Part shown: piece by piece, positions 35,104 through 44,525 of the stretch
How the letters are laid out: every line of letters begins with the position of its first letter
Position numbering within the stretch: position 1 is the first letter of the stretch
Source: Sphingobium xenophagum NBRC 107872
GTDB lineage: Bacteria > Pseudomonadota > Alphaproteobacteria > Sphingomonadales > Sphingomonadaceae
DNA length: 64,000 bases
Reading direction: 5' to 3'
NCBI RefSeq assembly: GCF_000367345.1
Contig: NZ_BARE01000026.1
Span: 1 to 64,000 of the forward strand
The notes under the pieces: model-generated
The model's database searches: none
Seen by the model: only the letters and a program-made list of their open reading frames with translations
What the model was told of the DNA's origin: nothing
Made by a program: the position numbers and the translations under genes

Positions 35104-35789
35104 CCGATATTGACGAAGCCATGCTGATCGCACTGGTCGATGGCGAACTGGATGATGTGACCCGCCGCCGCGTCGAACGCGCCATGGCGGAAGACCCTGC
35201 GCTGGCCGAGCGCGTGGCGATGCACCGCCGGTTGCGGGAGCGGCTGGCGGGCCATTATGCGCCGATCGCGCAGGAACCGCTGCCTGAGGCAATGCGCGCT
35301 CTGGTGGAAGATAGCGCCAGGGTCGTGCCTCTGACGCGCCCCGCGCCCCGTTGGCGGGGATGGGCAACGGGCGGCGCGATCGCCGCAAGCCTTGTGCTGG
35401 GCCTTGGCCTTGGTCGCCTGAGCGGTGGGGAAGGCGGACCGATCGGCGTGCAGAATGGCGTCATGATTGCGCAGGGCGGGCTGGCGCAGGCGCTCGACGC
35501 GCAACTGGCCTCGGCACAGGGGGACGATCCGATCCGCATCGGCCTGACCTTCCAGCGCAAGGGTGGCGGCTGGTGCCGCAGCTTCGACGGGACACTCGCG
35601 GGCGTCGCTTGTCGTGAGGGCGATGGCTGGCAGGTGCAACAGGCGCTGCCCGGCGCGGGGCAGGCGCACGGCTATCGTCAGGCGTCGTCAGCGGACGTGC
35701 GGGTCATGGCCACGGTCGACGCGCTGATCGAGGGCGCGCCCGTTGACGCGGCGGGGGAGAAGGCCGCGAGGGCGAAGGGCTGGCGTTAG
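35100..35789 (+). CDS. Membrane anti-sigma factor
   Basis: A 229-residue single-pass membrane protein. The cytoplasmic part has the ALVDGELDDVTRRRVERAM signature of anti-sigma domains (residues 11-29), without an obvious HxxxCxxC zinc motif. A membrane helix lies at about 88-108 (ATGGAIAASLVLGLGLG). The periplasmic part of about 120 residues has two cysteines, Cys159 and Cys171, which could form a disulfide switch. It overlaps the sigma gene by 4 bp, so it is very likely its partner. The signal it senses is unknown; the exported S8 protease next door could cleave its periplasmic part, which is inference. Confidence 0.85.
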   Translation: MTDIDEAMLIALVDGELDDVTRRRVERAMAEDPALAERVAMHRRLRERLAGHYAPIAQEPLPEAMRALVEDSARVVPLTRPAPRWRGWATGGAIAASLVLGLGLGRLSGGEGGPIGVQNGVMIAQGGLAQALDAQLASAQGDDPIRIGLTFQRKGGGWCRSFDGTLAGVACREGDGWQVQQALPGAGQAHGYRQASSADVRVMATVDALIEGAPVDAAGEKAARAKGWR

Positions 35790-35851
35790 GGACCACCGCC
35801 CGTTCGCTCTTCGCGTCGCTATTCCTGATGGCGTATCAGTCCGCCGTCAGC

Positions 35852-38800
35852 CTAGACATGTTCCACCGCATGGCCCGCACAACATGCGGCCCGGCTCGAT
35901 TCCACATATTCGGCATCGTGCCACCAGAAATGCTGGTGTGCGTCGGCCAGCATCGGTAGCACCGGCGTCAGGTCCGCTTGCGGCTTGGCACCCACGAACG
36001 GGGCCATCAGAGCATCGGGTGTATGGACCACGCCGTTGGCCACCACCTGCCGCACATTGGCGACGGCGCTGACATCCCTCAACGGATCGCCCTCCACCAG
36101 GATCAGGTCCGCCAACATGCCGCGTTCGATCCGGCCGATCGGCTCGTTCAGAAATTCACCCGACCAGCGCGTCGTCATCATCAGCGCGTCGAGCGGAGAC
36201 ACGCCATATTTCACCATGCCCCGCAGGTTGAGGTGCAGGCTGATCGCGGTCAGATCAATCGGTGCGTCGGTGCCGGACAGGGGGTGCCATCCCGCCGCCA
36301 GCATCTGCTTGATCTGCGCCACCTGCCGCTCCAGCGACGCCAGCATCACCGCGCCGCCTTCGCCCGACATCGCCTTGACCCGTCCGGTCAGCTTGGCGAA
36401 CTCCCAGTCGGGATAGAGGGTGGTGATCCGGGGATCGCGCGTGAAGCTGTCGTCCAGCCCCAGCAGCGCGGTCGCGGCGAACAATGTTGGCGTCCGTCCG
36501 GCCCTGGCGGCAGAGAACAGATCATTGACGTCATGATAGCCACCGCCCAGCCCCGTGACGGTGCGTGAATAGCCATAGCGGTTGGTCGCGCCGATATGCT
36601 CCATGCAGTCCATGCCGCTGTGAAGCGCGGGGTAATGATAATGGGATGACAAGGGCATCCCCATCCGGTGCGATGCGTCGACCACTTCCTTCTGCGTGTC
36701 GTGGCGCAGGCGGACATAGGTTTTGACCATGTCATAATCGAGCAGGCGCGCCCGCTCCAGTTCCAGCGTCATCTGCCCCGGCTCGGTCACTGGTCGCATG
36801 AAATTGTAGAAGATGCGCCCGCCATCGATTGCTTCGCCCGTGGCGTAATGGCGCGCGGCGATGCGCTTGCCGCTCTGGATCGCCTCGCGATCCTCGACCA
36901 TGTGATAGGCCGGACAGCCCGGTGATCGCGTCGCGGTGATACCCATGGCGAGCCAGAGACGCCCCATCCGGTCGCCATAGCCATAGCCCGCCATCTGCCG
37001 GTGGGTGTGCATGTCGATAAGGCCCGGCATCAGCGTAAGGTCCGGCGCGTCGATGAAGCGGGCATTGGCGTCGGACGGCGCGCCGCCATCATGTGGCGTG
37101 ACCGCGGTGATGACGTTGCCGTCGATCACCACGTCGACGCCGCTCTTGTAGGCCGGGGACAGCGCGTCCCAGACCTTGCCAGCCCTGATGACGGTGCGAC
37201 CCGAAGGCTTGGCATTGGCCCATGTTAGGCGGCAAGGCACGGTCTGCGGCTTGCCGCCAGAGACCGGCACAAGCCGCAATTTTCCGCCGCTCAGATACAG
37301 GAGTGACCGGGAATCCCCGCTCCAGCTTGGCGCATCGGCGAGTTCGGTGCTGACCTGGCGCGGCGCGCCGGTGAAGCTGCCGTCCGGTGCGACGGGCGCG
37401 ACCCAAAGCGTGCTGGCGAAGACGAAGGCCATTGCCTTGCCATCGGGCGACCAGACCGGCCCGTCATGGCCGCGCGTGCCGAGCGACTTGCCGTCGAACA
37501 CCGGGCGATAGGTGCCTTTGCCGGTCGCCAGATCGATCGATAATATCTGGCTCGCCCCTTCGCGATAGCGGCCCGTCACCGGCTTGAAGGCGGCATAGGC
37601 GATGGTCTGGCCATCGGGACCGAAACTGGGCCGCCCCGGTTCCCAGATCGCATCGAAGCGCTTGCGCACCGTGCCGGTTGCCACCTCGACGGTATGGAGC
37701 GCGCCTTCCTGATCCAGAAAGGCGATCAGCTTTCCGTCCTGCGACCAGCTGCCCCAGGCGACGGCCTTGTCCGGGATGTTGGTCAGTTGCCGATCCTTGC
37801 CGGTGCTGACGTCATGCAGCCACAAGTCCAGCGTGCCGCCCCGGTCGCAACTATAGGCGATGGTCCGGCCGTCTGGCGACCAGGCCGGATCGCATTTGTG
37901 GAAGGAGTCGCCAACGATGATGCGGGGTGTCCCGCCGACCGGCATCAGATAAAGATCATTGAGCGCGGCAAAGACGATCTGCTTGCCATCAGGCGATAGC
38001 ATCGGTGCGGCAATGCCGACCACGGGTTTTGGCGTCGTGGAGGTGAAATCGCGCGCCTTCTTGCTGTAATCGGGCGTCGTCACCGGAACTTGCGTGGTGA
38101 AGGGCACGACGCTCGCCTTACCGCCCTGCCAGCGCCGCAACTTGCCGCCGGAGCCATAGAGGATCGCACCATCCGCCGTGAAAGCGGGGCGGAAGGGGTA
38201 GAGATCTTCGCCCGCAACCACATCCTTGCCGTCCACGACCAGCGTTACGGAACCGGGCTGGACGCGCGTATAGGCGATACGGCCGTCCGGCGTGAAGGTC
38301 GGGGCCATGATGGCCGACGGATTGAAGCGATCGGGGGAGGGGGGCACTGATGCCGCCTCGCTGACCGCGCCGGTCGCGACATCGGCGATAACCAGCTTCG
38401 TACCGCCCGCCACAAAGGCGATCCGCTGACCATCGGGCGACCAGCACGGTTCGCTGTCATTGCTCGTTCCGCTGGACAGCGGCGTCACCCGGCCTGACGC
38501 CACATCCAGCAGATAGATGGCGTAGCGCCCGTCCGCCCGATCGCTGGAAAAGGCGATGGTCCGTCCATCGGGCGACCAGCGCGGTTCACGATCGTCCAGT
38601 AGCCCGTCCGTATGCTGGCGCATGTCGCTGCCATCGGCCGCGACCGACCAGATGTGGAAATTGCCGCTGCGATAGGATTGGAACGCAATGCGCTTGCCAT
38701 CGGGCGACCAGTCGGGCTGGGCCAGATCGTCAAAATCGCCGGTCAGCCGTTTCAGCGGTCCGCCCGCGACCGGCATCGTCCACAAGATGCCGAGCAGGTC

Positions 38801-38995
38801 GAAGGCGATCCGGCGGCCATCGGGCGACAAGGAGAGTGCGACATTGGTGGCGTCCTCGACACGCACCATCGTTTCCTTGCCTGCCCCCGGCGCGCCGTCC
38901 GATTGCGCGACCGATGCAACGCTGCCCGCCGCCAGCAAGCCGATCCCGCCCGCCGCAATCGCCTCGCGCCGGCTCACGCCCGGTTCGTTCTTCAT
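35852..38995 (-). CDS. Exported beta-propeller (PD40) plus amidohydrolase fusion protein
   Basis: A 1047-residue protein. The N-terminus (SRREAIAAGGIGLLAAGSVA) looks like a Tat signal. Residues about 40-600 are TolB/PD40-type propeller repeats, with WSPDG or SPDG appearing about ten times. The amidohydrolase domain begins near 620 (VIDGNVITAVTPHDGG) and has LMPGLIDMHTHRQMAG with the HxH metal motif, LSSHYHYPAL, and SGTDAPIDL with the catalytic Asp. Such fusions hydrolyse cyclic amides or dipeptide-like substrates; the substrate here is unknown. ATG at 38995 is 2 bp from the TonB receptor stop, so the receptor and hydrolase form one operon, suggesting uptake followed by periplasmic hydrolysis. 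Confidence 0.85.
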   Translation of the reverse strand: MKNEPGVSRREAIAAGGIGLLAAGSVASVAQSDGAPGAGKETMVRVEDATNVALSLSPDGRRIAFDLLGILWTMPVAGGPLKRLTGDFDDLAQPDWSPDGKRIAFQSYRSGNFHIWSVAADGSDMRQHTDGLLDDREPRWSPDGRTIAFSSDRADGRYAIYLLDVASGRVTPLSSGTSNDSEPCWSPDGQRIAFVAGGTKLVIADVATGAVSEAASVPPSPDRFNPSAIMAPTFTPDGRIAYTRVQPGSVTLVVDGKDVVAGEDLYPFRPAFTADGAILYGSGGKLRRWQGGKASVVPFTTQVPVTTPDYSKKARDFTSTTPKPVVGIAAPMLSPDGKQIVFAALNDLYLMPVGGTPRIIVGDSFHKCDPAWSPDGRTIAYSCDRGGTLDLWLHDVSTGKDRQLTNIPDKAVAWGSWSQDGKLIAFLDQEGALHTVEVATGTVRKRFDAIWEPGRPSFGPDGQTIAYAAFKPVTGRYREGASQILSIDLATGKGTYRPVFDGKSLGTRGHDGPVWSPDGKAMAFVFASTLWVAPVAPDGSFTGAPRQVSTELADAPSWSGDSRSLLYLSGGKLRLVPVSGGKPQTVPCRLTWANAKPSGRTVIRAGKVWDALSPAYKSGVDVVIDGNVITAVTPHDGGAPSDANARFIDAPDLTLMPGLIDMHTHRQMAGYGYGDRMGRLWLAMGITATRSPGCPAYHMVEDREAIQSGKRIAARHYATGEAIDGGRIFYNFMRPVTEPGQMTLELERARLLDYDMVKTYVRLRHDTQKEVVDASHRMGMPLSSHYHYPALHSGMDCMEHIGATNRYGYSRTVTGLGGGYHDVNDLFSAARAGRTPTLFAATALLGLDDSFTRDPRITTLYPDWEFAKLTGRVKAMSGEGGAVMLASLERQVAQIKQMLAAGWHPLSGTDAPIDLTAISLHLNLRGMVKYGVSPLDALMMTTRWSGEFLNEPIGRIERGMLADLILVEGDPLRDVSAVANVRQVVANGVVHTPDALMAPFVGAKPQADLTPVLPMLADAHQHFWWHDAEYVESSRAACCAGHAVEHV

Positions 38996-38997
38996 GC

Positions 38998-41841
38998 CTA
39001 GAACTCCAGATTCAGGCGGCCATAATAAAAGCCCCCGCTAATGCCATAGGGGGCATAGCTGTTGTAGAGAAAGCCGACGAACTGGTTTACCGGCTTCAAC
39101 TTGTTGGGATAGGTATTCAGCAGATTGTTCGCGCCAACCGAAAGCTTGATCCCCTTGGTCAATTTATACCCGATCTCCAGATCGACGATGACCTTAGGCT
39201 TCAATTCTTCGTCCACAAAATCGCGGAAGCAGACAGGGCTCACGACATTGACTGCGCACGCGGTAAAGTCGGCCGTGTGAAAGGCGGTGGCATTCGCGCG
39301 CTGCGTGATCTTGCCAAAGCGCGTGGCACGCAGGTTCATGTTGAAATCATCCTTTTCCCAAAGGATGTTGGCGATGAACTTGTTGCGCGGCGTGCCTTCG
39401 GTCAGGTCGCCCTGCTTGGTTCGGCCGATCAGCGCCAGGCCGGATGCGGCAATCGGTCCGGGGACCGGATCGATATGGGTGAAAATGGTCTTGTTGAAAT
39501 TGGCCGACAGGCTGATCGTCGCCAGGCCCATGTCACCAAGCCCCGCCCGATAGGTGCCGACAATGTCCAGGCCGCGCGTCCGCGTGTCGGCGGCATTGGA
39601 GAAGAGCAGTCCGCCCGCGATCCCGTAAATGCCGGCCGCTTCCAGCGCATTGATGACTACCGGGCCGCTCAGCGTTTCGCTCAACAGGATGCGGTCCTTG
39701 ATCTTGATCTGATAGGCATCGACCGTGATGTTCAGGTTCGGCGCGGGCGTCAGAACGACGCCTGCGGAAAAGTTGACCGACTTTTCAGGCTTGAGCGGCA
39801 CCGCGCCCAAAGCCTTGGCCGCCGCACCCTCGACCGGCAATGCCTGAACCGGCAACAGGACGCTGACGCCGTTCTGGATCACGCCGATGGTGGAGGATGA
39901 CGCGTAATGCTGCTGTTGCAGGGTGGGTGCGCGAAAGCCGGTGCTGGCCGTGCCACGGATGGCGAAGCCGCGCATCGGCTCGATGCGCAGTGACGCCTTG
40001 CCGGTGTCGGTGGTGCCAAAGTCGGTATAATCCTCGTGCCGCCCGGCGAGGCCAAACTCCAGCCCTTCGACGATCGTGCCTTCCAGGTTGAGATAGGCGC
40101 TCCAGTTGCTGCGGCTCCAGCTTCCCGTGCCTTCGGGAACGAAACCCGTGACGCCCTGTGCGCCGACGCCGGTACGTTGCCGACCTGCGAGCCAGGCACC
40201 CGGCGGCGACACATATTTGCCGTCGATATAGGATTCCGGATCGCCAGCGCCGATCATGAACTTGTTTTTCTTATATTCCGCCCCGACCGCGACAGATAGC
40301 GGCCCGGCCAGTCCGACCTCCAATTCCTTGCTGAAATCCAGATTGTTGGTCCATTCGTCGAACCGGATTTTGCCCAGATAGAAGTTCGTCGGACTCGCCG
40401 TGCCCATGGACGGGTTGAGCGACGTCGTCTGCTTATATTTCACCTCATTCTGCGAATAGGTGGAACTCAGGTCGAAATGCACGCCGCCGCCGATTTCCCC
40501 GCGCACGCCCAGCGCATATTGGAAATCCTCGTCATAGACATGGATGCGCGGGATATAGCCTTCGGGATAGATTTCGATGATATTGTTGAGCGCGGCGGGC
40601 GTGCGATAGGTCAGCCAGCCAGCGGCGTGGCGCTTGGAATATGTGCCAAAGCTATAGGCTTCCACGCTGCCACCGATCGGCAGCATGGCGTCATAGCTGA
40701 CATTGCCGCCGATGACTTCGGGCTGGCCGGCCTTGCCGCGGTAGCGATCCAGATCGGGATTGTTGTTCCGCGGATCGCCGGTCGGATAATAGTCACCGGC
40801 GATCGGCGACCCTTTAACAATTGTCCCGGCCTGTAGAACGCCATCGGCCGCAAGGTGAATATAGCCGCCGTCTGGACCGATCGCGAAGCCATTGTCCAAC
40901 TGCCAACGCCCCTGTTCGCCGCCATTGTCCATCGTGGTGCCCAGCGTCAGCGCCGCACCCCCGGCCGTATCGTTTTTCAGGATGATGTTGACCACGCCGG
41001 CAATGGCGTCAGAACCATATTGCGCCGATGCGCCATCGCGCAGCACCTCGATCCGCTGGATCGCATTGCCGGGGATCAGGTCCAGGTCCGGCGGCGACTG
41101 GCCATTCTGCACTGACCCGTTGATGAACAACGTCGCCGAATTATGCCGCCGCTTGCCGTTTACCAGTACCAGCAACTGGTCCCCGCCAAGGCCGCGCAGC
41201 GACAGGGTACGCACCGCCCAACTGGCGCCCGCACCATTGTTCGACACGTTGATGGACGGAACCAGCGTGCCCAGCAGATCGCGAACCGACTGCTTGCCGC
41301 TCGCTTCCAGATCCTTGGTGCCCAGAACGTCGATCGGCGCCAGGCTGTCGGCGACAGTGCGGTTGGTCGCGCGCGTGCCGGTGACGATGATCGGCGTTGA
41401 ATCCTCGATCGGTTCGGGGGCGGGGGCGAGCGCGGCCGGGGCGACGCTGCCCGCTGTCCCAGCCTGCGCGAACTGGAGCGAAAGCGGACTGCGACGGGCC
41501 GCGCTGCGATTGGCCGGGGCGGCCAGCGCGATCACGCCCGCGCCCGCCTGTTCCATTTTCAGGTCAGTGCCCGCCAGCAGACGCCCCAGCGCCTCCTGCG
41601 TCGACAGCCAGCCCTGGATACGGCGACTGCGGATCGCGGCAACCTCGTCATAGGGGAACAGGATACGCACGCCCGATTGCATGGAAAGCTGGCGCAGCGC
41701 GCTGCTGAGCGGCTGGACATGAATGTCGAACTTGTGACGCTGAGTGAGCGCCAAGTCCTGTTTTGCAGCTGCGAAGGCTTGAGATGAAGGCACGAGGCAT
41801 GAGGCCAGGCAAAGCCCGGTTAACGCATGAATAGCACGCAT
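38998..41841 (-). CDS. TonB-dependent receptor with N-terminal STN signalling domain
   Basis: A 947-residue outer-membrane receptor. A signal peptide is followed by an STN (secretin/TonB short N-terminal) domain at about 37-105 (FDIHVQPLSSALRQLSMQSG, then WLSTQEALGRLLAGTDL). The TonB box or linker lies near 150 (PIIVTGTR), then the plug domain (IDVLGTKDLEASGKQSVRDL, RIEVLRDGASAQYGSDAIAG), and the 22-strand barrel ending in the terminal Phe (RLNLEF). STN domains normally contact anti-sigma factors in signalling receptors. The gene precedes the propeller-amidohydrolase and both point leftward. The ligand is unknown. Confidence 0.93.
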   Translation of the reverse strand: MRAIHALTGLCLASCLVPSSQAFAAAKQDLALTQRHKFDIHVQPLSSALRQLSMQSGVRILFPYDEVAAIRSRRIQGWLSTQEALGRLLAGTDLKMEQAGAGVIALAAPANRSAARRSPLSLQFAQAGTAGSVAPAALAPAPEPIEDSTPIIVTGTRATNRTVADSLAPIDVLGTKDLEASGKQSVRDLLGTLVPSINVSNNGAGASWAVRTLSLRGLGGDQLLVLVNGKRRHNSATLFINGSVQNGQSPPDLDLIPGNAIQRIEVLRDGASAQYGSDAIAGVVNIILKNDTAGGAALTLGTTMDNGGEQGRWQLDNGFAIGPDGGYIHLAADGVLQAGTIVKGSPIAGDYYPTGDPRNNNPDLDRYRGKAGQPEVIGGNVSYDAMLPIGGSVEAYSFGTYSKRHAAGWLTYRTPAALNNIIEIYPEGYIPRIHVYDEDFQYALGVRGEIGGGVHFDLSSTYSQNEVKYKQTTSLNPSMGTASPTNFYLGKIRFDEWTNNLDFSKELEVGLAGPLSVAVGAEYKKNKFMIGAGDPESYIDGKYVSPPGAWLAGRQRTGVGAQGVTGFVPEGTGSWSRSNWSAYLNLEGTIVEGLEFGLAGRHEDYTDFGTTDTGKASLRIEPMRGFAIRGTASTGFRAPTLQQQHYASSSTIGVIQNGVSVLLPVQALPVEGAAAKALGAVPLKPEKSVNFSAGVVLTPAPNLNITVDAYQIKIKDRILLSETLSGPVVINALEAAGIYGIAGGLLFSNAADTRTRGLDIVGTYRAGLGDMGLATISLSANFNKTIFTHIDPVPGPIAASGLALIGRTKQGDLTEGTPRNKFIANILWEKDDFNMNLRATRFGKITQRANATAFHTADFTACAVNVVSPVCFRDFVDEELKPKVIVDLEIGYKLTKGIKLSVGANNLLNTYPNKLKPVNQFVGFLYNSYAPYGISGGFYYGRLNLEF

Positions 41842-42018
41842 GATCTGTTCCCCTGGATGGCAGCATCTGGGCCGCTCTGTCCTTTAGAAACGAAGCAAAG
41901 GTAGCAATCCGCTATGGATTTTCCTGGCCGCGAATCGGCGCCCGACTTTCAACAGCTTATGGCCGCCAACGCAGTATCATCGGCATGCTGCGACGCAAAA
42001 AATAACGAGTGAAGCCAG

Positions 42019-42789
42019 TCAGTCGTTGGTCTGAAGAAACCAGCGCTCCGTACCTTGCAGGCCGATCGCCGTCAGCCGCCCCGAATAATAGGCGCCCGTG
42101 TCGATGCCGATCCGGTTGGGGTGAAGATCGACATCGTCAGTGATACTATGGCCATGCACGACCATCTTGGGATGCGCGCCTTCATGATCCAGAAATTCGC
42201 GTCTTATCCAGCGCAGATCGGCCCCGTTCTGCGCGTCGATCGCCACGCCCGGCCGGATACCGGCATGAACGAACAGATAATCGTCCATTTCGACCTGATC
42301 GGGCAGGGCGTCGAGAAAATCGACATGCTCACGCGGAACATTGTTCAGCATCCATGCCACGACCTCTTCATCGGTCATGACGCCAAACAATAATGGGTCA
42401 AGCCCGTAACTGGCCAGAGTCGCAGCACCCTCCATCCGGCGGAAAACAGGCACCGCGCGGACTTCGCCTCGCGCCGCCAGGACGAAAATCTCCTCATGAT
42501 TGCCTTTCAGGCAGCGCACGTCGCCGCCTGATGCGACCATGGCCATCACCCGGTCGATCACCTGCCGGGATGATGGGCCACGATCGACCAGATCGCCCAG
42601 CAGGATGATGTGCGGGGGCATCGCGCCCCGTTGGGCGTCATCCTGCGCGATCAATATCAGCAGCGCGTCGAGCAGGCTGGCGCGGCCATGCACATCGCCA
42701 ATCGCGTAAACGCGGCGGTCGCCTATGCTCGGCGGGGGCAATGCTTCAGTCGGCGTTCCGCGTGCCAGCCATGTCCGCAACCATTTCAT
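42019..42789 (-). CDS. Serine/threonine-type metallophosphoesterase
   Basis: A 256-residue calcineurin-like phosphatase. The di-metal motifs are complete: YAIGDVHGRASLLD, LLGDLVDRGPSS, LKGNHEE, FVHAGIRPG and VVHGHSITDD. It resembles bacterial PrpA-type protein phosphatases and symmetrical diadenosine tetraphosphatases; which of these it acts as cannot be decided. ATG at 42789 is 21 bp past the dcd stop, so it is probably the last gene of the UPF0262-GH25-cdd-dcd operon. Confidence 0.88.
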   Translation of the reverse strand: MKWLRTWLARGTPTEALPPPSIGDRRVYAIGDVHGRASLLDALLILIAQDDAQRGAMPPHIILLGDLVDRGPSSRQVIDRVMAMVASGGDVRCLKGNHEEIFVLAARGEVRAVPVFRRMEGAATLASYGLDPLLFGVMTDEEVVAWMLNNVPREHVDFLDALPDQVEMDDYLFVHAGIRPGVAIDAQNGADLRWIRREFLDHEGAHPKMVVHGHSITDDVDLHPNRIGIDTGAYYSGRLTAIGLQGTERWFLQTND

Positions 42790-42810
42790 GAGCCATAGTC
42801 TGGCACGTCG

Positions 42811-43365
42811 TCACAGGCGCGGCAACGTCACGCCCTGCTGCCCCATATATTTACCTGCCCGGTCGGCATAGCTGACCTCGCACGGTTCATTGCCCTTCAG
42901 GAACAGGAACTGGCATGCGCCTTCATTCGCGTAGATCTTGGCGGGCAGGGGCGTCGTGTTGGAAAATTCCAGCGTCACATGCCCCTCCCAGCCCGGTTCC
43001 AGCGGGGTGACGTTGACGATGATGCCGCAGCGGGCATAGGTCGATTTGCCCAGGCAAATCACCAGCACGTCGCGCGGTACGCGGAAATATTCGACCGTGC
43101 GGGCCAGCGCGAAGCTGTTGGGCGGGATGATGCAGCAGTCGGTCTTGCGATCGACAAAGCTGTTGGTGTCGAAATTCTTCGGATCGACGATGGTGCTGTC
43201 GATATTGGTGAAAATCTTGAACTCGTCCGCCACCCGCGCGTCATAGCCATAGGAGGACAGGCCATAGCTGATGCAATTGTCGCGCCGCTGGCTCTCCACG
43301 AACGGCTCGATCATGGCGTTGCTCAGTGCCTGCTCGCGAATCCATTTATCCGACAATATCGACAT
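42811..43365 (-). CDS. dcd: dCTP deaminase
   Basis: A 184-residue enzyme deaminating dCTP to dUTP, feeding thymidylate synthesis. [11 protein letters not shown], INPxx-type region [43 protein letters not shown] (catalytic and nucleotide-binding loop) and [11 protein letters not shown] are the conserved motifs. The ATG at 43365 matches the usual [10 protein letters not shown] start; the frame extends upstream without conserved sequence. It lies 7 bp after cdd, so deoxycytidine salvage and dCTP deamination are co-expressed. Confidence 0.96.
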   Translation of the reverse strand: MSILSDKWIREQALSNAMIEPFVESQRRDNCISYGLSSYGYDARVADEFKIFTNIDSTIVDPKNFDTNSFVDRKTDCCIIPPNSFALARTVEYFRVPRDVLVICLGKSTYARCGIIVNVTPLEPGWEGHVTLEFSNTTPLPAKIYANEGACQFLFLKGNEPCEVSYADRAGKYMGQQGVTLPRL

Positions 43366-43372
43366 GGGCAGT

Positions 43373-43831
43373 TCAGTTCTTCCTGACAGGAGTGATGCCC
43401 AGGTCCGCCGGACCAAAGGCATGGGGCAGCAATGCCGCGACGCTATGTTCGACTATCTGTCCGCCATCGGGCGTCGCGCAATAGATGGCCAGCGGGCGTC
43501 CGGCCATCTGTTCGGCTTCGTTCATGACCTGGCGGCAGCGGCCGCATGGGGTGACGATCGCCTGACCAGCGCCATCCATGGCGCCGCCGACCACGGCGAT
43601 GGCGGCGACATCGGCGAACCGGCCCTGCGCATTGACCGTCGCCAGCGCGACCGTTTCGGCGCAGAGCGACAGGCCATAGCTTGCATTTTCGAAATTGCAG
43701 CCGGTGACGATGCTGCCATCGGTCAGCCGCACCGCAGCGCCCACGGCAAAGCGGCTATAGGGTGCATGGGCGTTGGCCATCGCCGCGCGCGCAGCCGCCA
43801 CCAGTTCCGCAATTTCCGCCTCGCGCGTCAT
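43373..43831 (-). CDS. cdd: Cytidine deaminase
   Basis: A 152-residue zinc enzyme deaminating cytidine and deoxycytidine. [31 protein letters not shown] (Cys-Ala-Glu with the zinc ligand and catalytic Glu) and [13 protein letters not shown] (the two further zinc cysteines) are all present. ATG at 43831 overlaps the stop of the GH25-like gene by 4 bp, showing translational coupling. The 123-bp upstream extension of the frame overlaps that gene and is rejected. Confidence 0.95.
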   Translation of the reverse strand: MTREAEIAELVAAARAAMANAHAPYSRFAVGAAVRLTDGSIVTGCNFENASYGLSLCAETVALATVNAQGRFADVAAIAVVGGAMDGAGQAIVTPCGRCRQVMNEAEQMAGRPLAIYCATPDGGQIVEHSVAALLPHAFGPADLGITPVRKN

Positions 43832-44496
43832 GGCGCCACCACATCCCATCTGACCGGACCGTCGATCCCGTCGATATGCCGCATGTCGCTGGCTGTCCAC
43901 ATCACCCAGCGCCTGGTGGCGTAATCGGGCGGGAAGAAATTGCCGTCCAGCCACAGCGTGCGGTTGATGCCAGAGCCGATGTCATAGCTTTTGTCGAAAT
44001 CCTCGGTCACGTTGAGCAAGACCGTCTTGCCCGCATGGCTTTCGACCAGATTGACCAGCGTATTGAGTTCCGACAGCAACAGGTCGCGCCCCGGTCGCGC
44101 GGTGCAGGTGGGGTCGAACGCCAGGCGGATAACCGGGGGCAGGGCGGCATTGTCGCGCGGCACCGTGGTCATGAAGCGGGTCGCCTGATCGCTGGCCAGC
44201 CGACACAGGCTGAATTCCAGCATCGCGCCATAACGCATCCCGGCGGTGCGCGCGCCGCGCCAGTTGACGGCAAAGTCCGGGTCGCGCCAGTCTGCGCCCT
44301 TGGCCGCACGGATATAGGCGAAATCCGCCCCCTGCGCCGCCAGCGTCCCCCAGTCGATCGGGCCATTGTCGGAACTGACGGTCAGCCCCTGCACGGGATA
44401 ATCGTCCCGGCTCGGCGCCCAGTTGCGCGCATAGAAGAACAGCGCCAGCGCCAGCACGGCAACCAGCGTGAGCGCCAGCGCGACACGGACCAGCAA
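43828..44496 (-). CDS. GH25-like (lysozyme-fold) membrane-anchored protein, catalytically degenerate
   Basis: A roughly 222-residue protein with one N-terminal membrane helix (VALALTLVAVLALALFFYA). The rest follows the GH25 muramidase pattern: IDWGTLAAQGADFAYIRA, DPDFAVNWRGARTAGMRYG and LPPVIRLAFD. The expected acidic residues are altered: the family's VSxxxG motif lacks its leading Asp (GLTVSSDNG), the TEG motif reads AKG, and LPPVLDVE reads LPPVIRLAFD. It may bind peptidoglycan without cleaving it. The start is unclear: TTG at 44496 is the annotated choice, with a G-run too close upstream. It lies between UPF0262 and cdd in the same operon. Confidence 0.65.
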   Translation of the reverse strand: MLVRVALALTLVAVLALALFFYARNWAPSRDDYPVQGLTVSSDNGPIDWGTLAAQGADFAYIRAAKGADWRDPDFAVNWRGARTAGMRYGAMLEFSLCRLASDQATRFMTTVPRDNAALPPVIRLAFDPTCTARPGRDLLLSELNTLVNLVESHAGKTVLLNVTEDFDKSYDIGSGINRTLWLDGNFFPPDYATRRWVMWTASDMRHIDGIDGPVRWDVVAP

Positions 44497-44525
44497 TCCC
44501 CCCAGAGTCAGTCGCCCGATTGTCC

